Below, piece after piece: positions 50,805 to 60,700 of a stretch of DNA of 64,000 bases. Under the pieces are notes generated by a model. That model had not been told where the DNA came from. It worked only from the letters and a program-made list of their open reading frames with translations, and did not search any database. The DNA lies in contig NZ_WPIN01000009.1 of the NCBI RefSeq assembly GCF_009754945.1, positions 124,001 through 188,000 of the forward strand. Direction: 5' to 3'. This DNA is from Spirosoma arboris (GTDB lineage: Bacteria > Bacteroidota > Bacteroidia > Cytophagales > Spirosomataceae). Positions within the stretch are counted from its first letter, which is position 1, and every line of letters starts with the position of its first letter. Both the position numbers and the translations under genes were made by a program.

Positions 50805-52400
50805 ATGAAACGAATAAATTATAGTGTATTCTCTTTCCTGGTCGCGCTCCTTGGGGTAACACTAGCCTCCTGCGACCGGGAATTATTAGATACCGTTCCC
50901 AACGACCGCTTATCGGAAAGTCTGTTCTGGAAAACGGAGAATGATGCCCGGCTGGCCGCTAATTCACTGTATACCGATCTCGACAGCACCAACCTTATAA
51001 GCTGGGATGCCATGACCGACATTGCCCACACCAACCAACCGTTCGATGTGCAGGCGTATGTTGAACTGGGCCAGTATGATGCCACGAGTGCTAAAGTGTT
51101 TGGCGAATGGGCAAAAGCGTACAAGGGCATTCGGGCTTGTAATTATTTGCTGGAAAACGTCGATAAAGTGGCGTCGACCAACACGGCTCTGATCAATCAG
51201 TTTAAAGGCGAAGCACGCGCGTTGCGGGCCTATCAGTACATTAAACTGGCTAGTCTGTTTGGTGATGTGCCGCTCGTAACAAAGTCTATTTCGCTGGATG
51301 AAAGCCGCGCATTGGCCCGTACTCCTATTGCGCAGATCTGGGATTTTGTCGATAAAGAACTGATAGATGCAGCCGGTTTATTACCTACAACCTATGCTGC
51401 TGCCGACAAAGGGCGGTTTACAAAAGGGGCCGCTCTGGGCCTGCGGGCGCGGGCTAATTTATTGGCTGGTCGCTACCAACAGGCTGCCGATGCCGCCGAT
51501 CAGGTCGTGAAACTAGGCATCTACGGACTGAACGACAGCTACGAAAAGCTATTCACCATAGCCGCCGAAAACAATAAGGAAGTCCTGCTGGATCGGCAAT
51601 TTATTAAGGACACCTATCCTGTCAACGTATTTAACCTGTTAGCGCCTTATAGTCAGAAAAGTGCTCAGAGTACGTATGTGCCGACCAAAACATTGGTGGA
51701 TATGTACGAAACGACATCAGGCAAACTGATCTCCGATGCGACCAGCGGCTACGATCCGGCCAATCCATACGCCAATCGTGATCCTCGCCTTAAATTTTCT
51801 GTTTTTCTGACAGGCGATGTCTTGCCGAGCGGTATTACGTTTCGACCCGAGCCAACCAGCGGAACAGCTGATGCCGTGGGGAATACATACATTGCCTCTA
51901 CGACAGGCTTTAACATCAAAAAGTATGTGAATGCAGAGGATTACGCTAACCCGGCGAACAACGGTATCAACATTATTCTCTTACGCTATGCCGAAATTTT
52001 GCTGACCTATGCCGAGGCTAAAATCGAATTGAATCAGATCGACGCGAGCGTACTGACGGCGATCAATACAGTTCGAAATGGACGGACCGATGTCAAACAG
52101 CCAGCCATCAGCAGCGCAGCCACTCAGGCTGAACTTCGGACTATTGTTCGTCGGGAGCGAACCGTTGAACTAGCATTTGAAGGGCAACATCTTTTTGATA
52201 TTCGTCGGTGGAAAACGGCTGCAACGGTAATTCCCGGCCCTATTTATGGTATTACTTACAAAGATGCCAGTGGAGCTTTGGCAACGGTTCAGGTCGTGGG
52301 TGTTAACAGAACCTTCGATGTCTCCCGGCATTATCTCTGGCCTATTCCGCAGAAAGAACGGAATCTAACGCCAACGCTTTCACAAAACCCGGGCTGGTAA
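50805..52400 (+). CDS. SusD/RagB surface glycan-binding lipoprotein, locus 1
   Basis: 531 residues. Lipobox LASC (Cys23) followed by DRELLDTVPNDRLSESLFW, typical of SusD. The helical TPR-like frame (GEARALRAYQYIKLASLFGD) and the C-terminal RYAEILLTYAEAKIEL and ERTVELAFEGQHLFDIRRW are the SusD_RagB signatures. It caps SusC on the cell surface and binds the glycan. The terminator-like hairpin 52407-52442 follows directly. Confidence 0.95.
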   Translation: MKRINYSVFSFLVALLGVTLASCDRELLDTVPNDRLSESLFWKTENDARLAANSLYTDLDSTNLISWDAMTDIAHTNQPFDVQAYVELGQYDATSAKVFGEWAKAYKGIRACNYLLENVDKVASTNTALINQFKGEARALRAYQYIKLASLFGDVPLVTKSISLDESRALARTPIAQIWDFVDKELIDAAGLLPTTYAAADKGRFTKGAALGLRARANLLAGRYQQAADAADQVVKLGIYGLNDSYEKLFTIAAENNKEVLLDRQFIKDTYPVNVFNLLAPYSQKSAQSTYVPTKTLVDMYETTSGKLISDATSGYDPANPYANRDPRLKFSVFLTGDVLPSGITFRPEPTSGTADAVGNTYIASTTGFNIKKYVNAEDYANPANNGINIILLRYAEILLTYAEAKIELNQIDASVLTAINTVRNGRTDVKQPAISSAATQAELRTIVRRERTVELAFEGQHLFDIRRWKTAATVIPGPIYGITYKDASGALATVQVVGVNRTFDVSRHYLWPIPQKERNLTPTLSQNPGW

Positions 52401-52406
52401 AAGCTT

Positions 52407-52442
52407 CATTCCCGTGGTTGTATCTCTGCGACCACGGGAATG
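52407..52442 (+). terminator. Hairpin with T-run after susD of locus 1
   Basis: CATTCCCGTGGT (52407-52418) and ACCACGGGAATG (52431-52442), followed by CTTTTT. It lies inside the operon between SusD and the first sulfatase, so may act as a partial terminator lowering sulfatase expression relative to SusC/SusD. Confidence 0.75.
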
Positions 52443-52452
52443 GATCTTTTTA

Positions 52453-53982
52453 ATGACTACTGTCATGAAATCCTATTTCATCATACTCATTGTATCAGTC
52501 CTGACCTTAGGCAGTTACCTATTGGTATCTTTTATGCCTCGCCAGGCTGTTATTGCTAAACCCAACATCATCTACATTTATGCCGATGATATGGGATATG
52601 CCGAATTGGGGTGTTATGGTCAGCAGAAAATCCGGACGCCACATCTGGATCAACTGGCTCGTAAGGGAATGCGATTTACCCAGCATTATACCAGTATGCC
52701 CGTTTGCGCGCCTGCCCGCTGTATGCTGATGACGGGCAAACATGGTGGACATTCCTACATTCGGGGCAATTATGAAATGGGCGGTTTTGCCGATTCGCTG
52801 GAGGGTGGGCAGATGCCGTTGTATCCGGGCGCGTTTACCGTGGGCCGAATGCTCCAGCAATCGGGTTACAAAACGGCTTGTATTGGTAAATGGGGCATGG
52901 GCATGGCCAACACGACAGGCAATCCGAATCAGCAGGGTTTCGATTATTTCTACGGTTACCTAGATCAGAAACAGGCTCATAATTTCTACCCAACGCACCT
53001 CTGGGAAAATGGCAAACCCGACCGTTTGAACAACCCTGTCATTGACGTACATCGCAAATTAACACCTGAAACAGCTACGGCGGAGGCTTTTGCCTATTAT
53101 CGGGGCAACGACTATGCCATCGACAAAATGGCTCAGAAAGCCCAGGCGTTTGTGCGCGAGAACAAAACCGGTCCATTTTTTCTATATCTGCCATTCACCG
53201 TGCCGCATGTATCCTTACAGGCCCCCGAAGCAGCGGTGAAGGAATATATTGGCAAATTTGACGATAAACCCTACCTCGGTCAGCAGGGATACGCATCAAC
53301 GCCTTACCCGCGTGCTACGTATGCGGGTATGATTACCTACATGGATAAACAGATTGGGCAGTTGATGCAGTTACTGAAAGACTTGAAAATTGACGAAAAT
53401 ACACTAGTTATGTTCTCGAGCGACAATGGCGCTACGTTCAATGGAGGAGTGGAAGCTGCTTATTTCAATAGTGTGGCTAACCTACGAGGTTTGAAAATGG
53501 ATGTGTACGAAGGCGGCATCAGGGAGCCTATGCTGGCTCGATGGCCAGGAAAGATAAAGGCTGGTCAGGTTACCGATCATGTATCCGTGCAATATGATTT
53601 GCTGGCTACCATTGCCGAACTGATCGGTTATAAACAGCCCATAGCGACTGACGGTCTTTCGTTTTTGCCAACGTTGCTGGGTCAATTCACTAACCAAAAA
53701 CAACACCCGTTCCTCTATTGGGAATACCCTGAAAAAGGCGGGCAGCTGGCCATTCGGATGGGGAATTGGAAAGCGGTAAAAACCAATGTGCGAAAAAATC
53801 GGGCAGGATCATGGGAGCTGTATGATTTGGGTAAAGACGTTAGTGAACGTACTAATCTGGCGACCCAGCACCCTGATTTGCTTCGGCAGTTCGATGCTAT
53901 CGTTGCTCGTGAACATATGCCTACGCATGTCAATGAGTGGGAAATTGTATCCCCAAAAACGGCTGTCGCGGCTACGAATTAG
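52453..53982 (+). CDS. Secreted S1-family sulfatase 1
   Basis: 509 residues from 52453; the ATG at 52465 (MKSYFIILIV) gives 505 and fits a signal peptide equally. The formylglycine site is Cys85 in VCAPARCMLMTGKH (C-x-P-x-R), which must be modified by a maturation enzyme not in this window. Metal-binding Asp pair YIYADDMGY, GYKTACIGKWGMG and SSDNGATFNGG complete the site. It removes sulfate from a glycan. A second sulfatase follows. Confidence 0.92.
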   Translation: MTTVMKSYFIILIVSVLTLGSYLLVSFMPRQAVIAKPNIIYIYADDMGYAELGCYGQQKIRTPHLDQLARKGMRFTQHYTSMPVCAPARCMLMTGKHGGHSYIRGNYEMGGFADSLEGGQMPLYPGAFTVGRMLQQSGYKTACIGKWGMGMANTTGNPNQQGFDYFYGYLDQKQAHNFYPTHLWENGKPDRLNNPVIDVHRKLTPETATAEAFAYYRGNDYAIDKMAQKAQAFVRENKTGPFFLYLPFTVPHVSLQAPEAAVKEYIGKFDDKPYLGQQGYASTPYPRATYAGMITYMDKQIGQLMQLLKDLKIDENTLVMFSSDNGATFNGGVEAAYFNSVANLRGLKMDVYEGGIREPMLARWPGKIKAGQVTDHVSVQYDLLATIAELIGYKQPIATDGLSFLPTLLGQFTNQKQHPFLYWEYPEKGGQLAIRMGNWKAVKTNVRKNRAGSWELYDLGKDVSERTNLATQHPDLLRQFDAIVAREHMPTHVNEWEIVSPKTAVAATN

Positions 53983-54003
53983 CCGATTGGCAATTCTCTG
54001 TCT

Positions 54004-54031
54004 CCATGGTCTGTGAGGACACAGATCATGG
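54004..54031 (+). other. Hairpin between the two sulfatase genes
   Basis: CCATGGTCTGTG (54004-54015) pairs with CACAGATCATGG (54020-54031) with one wobble across AGGA. No T-run. Its complement contains CTGTGTCCTCACAG, close to a motif in the nested palindrome at 63476. Confidence 0.55.
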
Positions 54032-54074
54032 GAAAGGCTACTATTTAAACTTGAATTTATTAAAACCAGTCACT

Positions 54075-55535
54075 ATGAAGTTGATTCCTAAACGATTATC
54101 TCATTTGCTCTTCAGCACCTTTGCGCTGATTGGCCTAGGTTTACTCATCACTGCCTGGGTTGAAAAACCGGCGCCAACGCCCCCGCCAAACGTTGTTCTG
54201 TTTTTCATGGACGACATGGGCTACGGCGATTTGTCCGTGACGGGGGCTCTGGATTACACAACGCCCAACCTGGATCGGATGGCTGCCGAGGGGTCTCGAT
54301 TTTCGAATTTTCTGGTTGCGCAGGCGGTGTGCAGTGCATCGAGGGCGGCCCTACTCACCGGCTGCTATCCGAACCGATTAGGTATTTCGGGCGCACTCGG
54401 CCCCAATTCGCCTATTGGCCTGAACCCGAACGAAGAGACGCTGGCCGATTTACTGAAAGAACGGGGCTATGCAACCGGCATTTTCGGAAAATGGCATTTG
54501 GGCGATAACAAGCAGTTCCTGCCCTTGCAGCAAGGTTTTGATGAGTATTATGGCGTGCCTTATTCACATGATATGTGGCCGCTCCATCCTGCTCAGGCCC
54601 AGGCGAAATATCCACCTCTACGCTGGATCGATGGCAATGAACCGAAGCAGGAAATCAAGGATCTGGACGATGCTGGGCAAATTACATCGACCGTTACTGA
54701 ACACGCCCTTGCCTTCATCCGAAAACATAAAAACAAGCCTTTCTTTCTCTATGTGCCGCATCCGTTGCCACACGTACCACTAGCTACTTCGGCTAAATTT
54801 AAAGGGAAAAGTGCGCGGGGAATTTTCGGAGATGTTATGACTGAACTGGATGGAGCCGTCGGGCAAGTGCTCGCTGAGTTGAAACAGCAGGGATTGGACA
54901 AAAACACGCTTGTCCTGTTCATCAGCGACAATGGTCCCTGGCTGAACTATGGCGATCACGCAGGTTCGGCAGGTGGTTTCCGGGAGGGAAAAGGAACGTC
55001 GTTTGAAGGTGGTCATCGGGTGCCTTGCCTGGTTCGCTGGCCAGGTGTGGTACCTGCCGGTCGGGTGAGTAATAAGCTCCTGACAACGATGGATATATTG
55101 CCAACTGTGGTCAAACTCTGTGGAGCTCGTTTACCCAAAAATCGAATTGATGGTGTGGATTGGATTGCCTTACTGAAAGGCGACAACACAGTAACACCTC
55201 GCGATAAATTTTACTATTACTATCGTAAAAACAGCCTCGAAGCCGTGCGTCAAGGCGATTGGAAACTAGTGCTTGCTCACCCCGGCCGTACCTACGAAGG
55301 ATTCCTGCCAGGTCAGAATGGTAAACCAGGCCCCAGTACAGAAACGCATGAATTCCCGACGGGTTTATTCGACCTCCGTCGTGACCCAGGTGAGCGGTAT
55401 GACGTTCGGGAGCAGCACCCCGAAATCGTTGCCAAACTGGAACAGATTGCCGAAGAAGCCCGCGCTGATCTGGGCGATGATATTCAGAAACGTACCGGCG
55501 CCAACGTTCGCGAACCAGGGCGGGTTAGTCAGTGA
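54075..55535 (+). CDS. Secreted S1-family sulfatase 2
   Basis: 486 residues from the ATG at 54075 (MKLIPKRLSHL); upstream in-frame codons read through the hairpin and are not likely used. Signal anchor about 8-28. Formylglycine site Cys86 in VCSASRAALLTGCYP (C-x-A-x-R), metal Asp in FFMDDMGYGDL, GIFGKWHLGD and ISDNGPWLNYG. The C-A-type motif and overall sequence differ enough from sulfatase 1 to suggest a different sulfate position on the same glycan. Confidence 0.92.
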   Translation: MKLIPKRLSHLLFSTFALIGLGLLITAWVEKPAPTPPPNVVLFFMDDMGYGDLSVTGALDYTTPNLDRMAAEGSRFSNFLVAQAVCSASRAALLTGCYPNRLGISGALGPNSPIGLNPNEETLADLLKERGYATGIFGKWHLGDNKQFLPLQQGFDEYYGVPYSHDMWPLHPAQAQAKYPPLRWIDGNEPKQEIKDLDDAGQITSTVTEHALAFIRKHKNKPFFLYVPHPLPHVPLATSAKFKGKSARGIFGDVMTELDGAVGQVLAELKQQGLDKNTLVLFISDNGPWLNYGDHAGSAGGFREGKGTSFEGGHRVPCLVRWPGVVPAGRVSNKLLTTMDILPTVVKLCGARLPKNRIDGVDWIALLKGDNTVTPRDKFYYYYRKNSLEAVRQGDWKLVLAHPGRTYEGFLPGQNGKPGPSTETHEFPTGLFDLRRDPGERYDVREQHPEIVAKLEQIAEEARADLGDDIQKRTGANVREPGRVSQ

Positions 55536-55558
55536 TCAATACTAGTTAGTAGGACTAT

Positions 55559-55623
55559 TTTCTGTCCTCTCTACGAGAGATCTCAAATCGCCAGCTTGAG
55601 ACCTCTCGTAGAGAGGACAGAAA
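55559..55623. repeat. Palindrome with 28-bp arms after sulfatase 2
   Basis: Arms 55559-55586 and 55596-55623 pair with one mismatch; 9-base loop. Each arm itself folds (TCTC-TACGA-GAGA). It closes locus 1. No T-run; likely an mRNA end structure. Confidence 0.85.
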
Positions 55624-55734
55624 TGTCATTTTATAGGGGCTTAACTAACTTCACTTATTCAATAAAATTAATAAGCCAGATATTTTGAAGTATTTGAGGG
55701 TTTATTACAACTTTGCTAATAAACCGTTTTCTGG

Positions 55735-56316
55735 ATGTCTCTGAACGTATTAACCGACAACGAATTGTTGGCCCTCCTCCGGGAGGATGACGAGCAGGCG
55801 TTCAGGGAGTTATATGAGCGATACTGGTACAAAATGTATGTAATTGCGCATCGTAAACTTCGGCGGAAAGAAGTAGCTGAAGAGTTAGCGCAGGAATTGT
55901 TTGTGATGATCTGGCAGAAACGGGAATCCCTGCGAGTCATCAATTTACAGGCGTTTTTAGGTGTATCGCTCAAGAATATGATGATCGACTATATCCGCCG
56001 AAATATTCAGGAAGAACATTATCTCGATCAACTCCAGCTGTTTTTTCCAGCCGAAACCTTTACTACGATCGAAGCCGTACAACTGAATGAACTCTCCGAA
56101 GCCATTCAGAATACGCTGGCAAAACTTCCCGAGAAAACCCGGGAGATATTCATTCTCAATCGGTTCGAACACCTCACAATCCGGGAAATAGCCCAGCGAT
56201 TGAACCTGTCTGAAAAAACAATCGAATATCACCTCTCGCGATCCACTACCTTTCTGCGCCAGAATCTGCGCGATTTCATAGCCATCTGGGTTTTTCTGAC
56301 AGGATTAACAGGATAA
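55735..56316 (+). CDS. ECF RNA polymerase sigma factor of glycan locus 2
   Basis: 193 residues. Region 2: LYERYWYKMYVIAHRKLRRK and AEELAQELFVMIWQKR; region 4: LTIREIAQRLNLSEKTIEYH. Oddity: the last eight residues (VFLTGLTG) and the stop codon are encoded by the left arm of the family-2 palindrome 56291-56376, so the palindrome has supplied the C-terminus. It pairs with the FecR gene 190 bp downstream. Confidence 0.92.
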   Translation: MSLNVLTDNELLALLREDDEQAFRELYERYWYKMYVIAHRKLRRKEVAEELAQELFVMIWQKRESLRVINLQAFLGVSLKNMMIDYIRRNIQEEHYLDQLQLFFPAETFTTIEAVQLNELSEAIQNTLAKLPEKTREIFILNRFEHLTIREIAQRLNLSEKTIEYHLSRSTTFLRQNLRDFIAIWVFLTGLTG

Positions 56317-56376
56317 GACAGGATTACTGGCTGGAGTAAATAATCCTGTCTTATCCTGTTAATCCTGTCAGAAAAA
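56291..56376. repeat. Family-2 palindrome, perfect 36-bp arms, copy 1
   Basis: Arms 56291-56326 and 56341-56376 are perfect complements around 14 bases. The arm starts with T5 and holds three ACAGGAT units at 9-10-bp steps. Its first 26 bp are inside the sigma factor gene. Two further copies lie at 62686 and 63423. Confidence 0.92.
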
Positions 56377-56506
56377 ATTATCCCGAGAACAATTCTTTTC
56401 GAAGTGAAAAATAATCTAAAAAAAGCCTGATTGGTCTTAGGGAATTTTCTGGGTTGTTCGTCTATACCTTTTGCCGGGTCGTCGATACGGACGAACGGCT
56501 CAACCG

Positions 56507-57532
56507 ATGGATAGCACTCAATACCAGGAACTTCTCGCTAAATACCTCAAAGGCGATTGCACCGACGAAGAACGAGCCTTACTCGATCAATGGTATGCGT
56601 CACTGGATTCTGAGGTTGAGTTGCCTGCTACAGATGCCGAGAAGAAACAGTTACTGGCTAAAAACTGGCAGGCGCTGGCCGCTCGAACGGTGAAAACTGC
56701 TCCCGTCAAACGGTTACGCTTCAACCCGTATTGGGTAGCCGCTGCGGTCGTGGTATTGATCGGTGGGTTGAGTTGGTATTTCCTCAGTCAATCAGTCATT
56801 GAACTACCGACGCAAGGGGAGCGGGTGTCAGAAATACAGTCGTCTTTTACGGAACGAGTCAATACGTCTGCCCTGCCTGAGCGAGTGGTACTGAGCGATA
56901 AGAGTGTAGTTACGTTGCAACCCGGTAGTAAACTTCGGTACCCAATTACGTTTGCGAGTACTAAGCGGGAAGTGACATTGGTGGGTGAAGCCTTTTTTGA
57001 GGTGCAGAAGAATCCACACAAACCGTTTCTGGTATATTCCCACGACCTGATTACCAAAGTACTCGGAACCAGTTTTCGCATCAAAGCTTACCCAACTGAC
57101 CGGAACGTTACAGTTGCCGTTCGGACGGGGCGCGTGTCGGTCTATTCGCCCAAACTGGCAACCCATGCGAAGTCGAAGTCTGATCCCGAAACCATTGGCG
57201 TTGTGTTGACTCCCAATCAACAGGTGACCTATCTGGGTCAGGAGCAACGATTGGTAAAAACGCTGGTCGAGAAACCTGTTGTCCTGATTCCAACAGCCGA
57301 ATTAGCCTCGTTTACGTTTCAGAATGCGCCGGTTTCTAAAATCATGGCGGCTATTGAGAAAGTCTACGGAGTCGATGTGGTGTATGATGAAGAAATTATG
57401 GCTAACTGTTTTATAACCACATCCTTAGATCAGGAAAATCTGTACGATAAACTGACGATTATCTGTAAACTGCTGGGAGCTACCTATAAGGTTATTGATG
57501 CCCAGATCGTCATTACCGGATCAGGTTGCTAA
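56507..57532 (+). CDS. FecR-type anti-sigma factor of glycan locus 2
   Basis: 341 residues from the ATG at 56507 (MDSTQYQELLAKYLKGDC). Sigma-binding part (1-72), transmembrane helix (about 75-93), FecR domain (about 125-225, ERVVLSDKSVVTLQPGSKLR and REVTLVGEAFFEV), DUF4974 (about 268-338, FQNAPVSKIMAAIEKVYGVD). Same role as its counterpart in locus 1, but specific for the 55735 sigma factor and the 57728 transporter. Confidence 0.9.
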   Translation: MDSTQYQELLAKYLKGDCTDEERALLDQWYASLDSEVELPATDAEKKQLLAKNWQALAARTVKTAPVKRLRFNPYWVAAAVVVLIGGLSWYFLSQSVIELPTQGERVSEIQSSFTERVNTSALPERVVLSDKSVVTLQPGSKLRYPITFASTKREVTLVGEAFFEVQKNPHKPFLVYSHDLITKVLGTSFRIKAYPTDRNVTVAVRTGRVSVYSPKLATHAKSKSDPETIGVVLTPNQQVTYLGQEQRLVKTLVEKPVVLIPTAELASFTFQNAPVSKIMAAIEKVYGVDVVYDEEIMANCFITTSLDQENLYDKLTIICKLLGATYKVIDAQIVITGSGC

Positions 57533-57594
57533 CCCACAAATAAACCCGCAAGCTATATGATATGAAGAAAAACTGACCCGACTATAAAAAAGAA

Positions 57595-57624
57595 GGTCGG
57601 CGATGGGTCCAAGCATCGCCGACC
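57595..57624 (+). other. GC-rich hairpin in the susC leader of locus 2
   Basis: GGTCGGCGATG (57595-57605) and CATCGCCGACC (57614-57624) with an 8-base loop, no T-run. It lies between the anti-sigma gene and susC. May separate low regulator expression from high SusC expression by stabilising the downstream mRNA. Confidence 0.6.
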
Positions 57625-57727
57625 AGATAAAGCCCCAAGTTCGGTTCGTATTCCGTTGCATCCTCGTCAGATGTGTAGGGGCTCGTTTGTCTTTGTCTAA
57701 ACCCTATAAACAAAAACAATCAAAGGT

Positions 57728-60700
57728 ATGAAATTACCTCGATTCAGTCACGCCTACGCACGTACCCTTATGCGTATTACCCTTTTCCAACTGCTGTGTA
57801 CGGTTTTGTTCCTGAACATAACCTATGCCCGAACGGTCAAAGCTCAGGCTTTGCTGGAGCAGTCTATTAGTTTATCCATTGAGGATAAGGAGATTGGTAC
57901 CGTCCTATCGACAATTGAGAAACTGACGAAAGTCAAGTTTTCGTACATTCCTCAGCAGATTCAGGCTACTCGGCGAGTGTCCATAAAGCTCTCGAACCAA
58001 CGCCTGTCTACCGTACTGGATCAGCTTTTCAGAAATACACCCGTGGCCTATGAAGTAGTGGGAAAAAAGCAGATTCTACTTAGTATTCGGCCATCTTCTC
58101 AACTGACTATTCCAGGTTCGTTACTACAAAACACACAGGTTGAATTCCAGCAGGCGGCCGAGGTAATCATCACCGGGATTGTCACCAGCGAAACGGGCGA
58201 AGGAATGCCGGGTGTAAGTGTTGTCGTCAAAAGCACCACGCGCGGTACTACAACCGATGTCGAGGGCAAATACAAGCTTGTTATTCCAGATGAGCCGGGT
58301 AACAAGGTGGCTACAACGCTGGTCTTTTCATTTGTTGGCTACAGTAATCAGGAAGTGCTCATTGGCAACCGTAGCATGGTCGACGTGCAGCTTGTACCTG
58401 ATCAGAAATCGCTGAATGAAGTGGTGGTCGTTGGCTACGGTACGCAGCAAAAAGAGGATATCACCGGCGCCATTGCCATTGCTTCTGCCAAAGAACTCAA
58501 AGATCCACCCGTAGCGCAGGTTGCGCAAATGCTACAGGGCAAGCTGGTTGGTGTGCGCATTGATCAGGTGAGCGGACGACCTGGCGAGGGGATGAATATT
58601 AAAGTTCGGGGTTCTGTGTCGATTACGGCTGGTGCCAATCCATTGTATGTAGTTGATGGCATGCCGATTACAGGCGATATCAATACAATCAATCCGGCCG
58701 AAATTGAAAATATCAGCGTGTTGAAAGATGCAGCTTCTTCGTCGCTCTACGGATCGCGAGCCGGTAATGGAGTTGTGTTGATTCAGACGAAACAGGCTAA
58801 AGCGGGCAAAACGCAAATTGATTTTAGCGCCTACTACGGCTTTGAAAAGATCCCCGACGCCCGGAAGCTAAAAATGATGAACGCTGAGGAATACGCCCAG
58901 TTTCAGAAAGAAATTGCCGAATCGAATGGCAGAGCAGTAAATCCGGCTTTCCAAAATCCGTCGCAATACGCCGGAAAAGGCACAAACTGGTTTGATGTCG
59001 TAACCCGAACGGGTGCGGTTCAGAGTTATAACCTTACCCTCCGTTCTGGTTCTAAAAATTTCCTTACCTCCGTTACGGGTGGCTATTTTAAAGAGGATGG
59101 CGTTGTGATAGGGACTGGTTTTCAACGGCTTTCGCTTCGTATAAACACAGTATTTACGCCCAGCGATAAAATCAAAGTCGGCTTCAATCTGGCGCCTAAT
59201 TATGCCTATAACACCAATTTTGCGACCGATGGCGGACCATATGGTACTGAAAATATCATTTCTGGAGCGTTGGCAACGAGCCCGTTGGCCAGCCCTTACA
59301 ATGCCGATGGGAGCCTGGCGCTAACGGCTTCGGACCCGGCCTCATTTGGCAATCCAAACTGGCTACGGGTGGCCCAGGAAAAAGTATATAAGAACAAAAC
59401 GCAGAGCCTGCTTTCCAATGTTTATGCCGAGTACGAAATTATCAAAGGCTTAAAGGCCAAGACAACGGGCAACATTCAACTGAGTAACAACAACATATTT
59501 CAGTTTAATCCCTCTACTATTGGCGTTTTGTTTACCCCTCCACCCCGAATTCCGAGTGGTTCAGATAATACAACCCGGATGTACAACTGGATGAATGAAA
59601 ACTCGCTGAGCTATCAGAATGAATTTAACGGTCACAACATCGATGCGTTGGTCGATTTTACGGCGCAGCAATTCAGAAGTGACAACAACGTGATTACAGC
59701 GACTAATTATCCAGATGATAAAGTGCAGGCAGTGAGTGCTGCCGGGAAAACGGTCGTTACCAGCGATGTGCAGAAATGGGCCTTGCTGTCGTTCCTGGCC
59801 CGTGTGAATTACAATTATAAAAGTAAATACCTCTTCACGGCTTCCGTTCGTCGCGATGGTTCGTCGCGCTTTGGGCCGAATAATCGTTGGGGGAATTTCC
59901 CATCGGCTTCGGTTGGCTGGATTATTTCGAAAGAAGATTTCTGGCGCGTAACACCCATTTCATTTTTAAAGCTGCGGGCTAGTTATGGTATCACGGGTAA
60001 TTTCGAAATCGGTAATTACTCCTTCCGATCGACGGTTGGCCCGGCCTATTATGATTTTGGAAATACACTTTTCCAGGGTAGAGCCGCCAACAATCTGGGT
60101 GACAACAATCTGGGTTGGGAGCGAAAAAAGCAGTTTAACATCGGTGCCGATGTGTATCTATTGAATGACCGGATTCAACTAACGTATAACTATTACCGTA
60201 CAATATCCAGTGACCTGCTCTATAACGTCTCGGTTCCCGTGTCGTCGGGCTTTAGCAGTATTCAAACCAATATTGGCGAGTTGAAATTCTGGGGGCATGA
60301 AATTGGCCTCAGCACCACCAATATTCACAACAACCGGTTTACCTGGACGACTACCCTCAATCTTTCGTTCGATCGAAACCGGGTAGAAAAACTATCGACC
60401 GAAAAAACCAATGCGATCTATCAGGGGATGGTCAATTATGGTTTCTATAGCCATGTATCGCAGGTTGGTTCGCCCGTTGGGTTGTTTTACGGAGCCGTCT
60501 GGGATGGCGTTTATAAGAATCAGCAGGATTTTGATAATTCCCCGAAGTATGCTGATTCGCAGGTTGGAACCATCAAGTTCAGGGACCTGAATGGCGACGG
60601 GAAGATCACGTTCCCGGAAGATTATACTACAACCGGAACGCCCTGGCCTAAATATATATTTGGTCTGACCAATCAGCTCAATTACCGGAATTTTGATTTT

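Noticed and set aside
57562..57576. Four-codon leader peptide (MKKN) before susC of locus 2
   Set aside because: Too short to tell from chance, with no regulatory codon run and no alternative hairpins.
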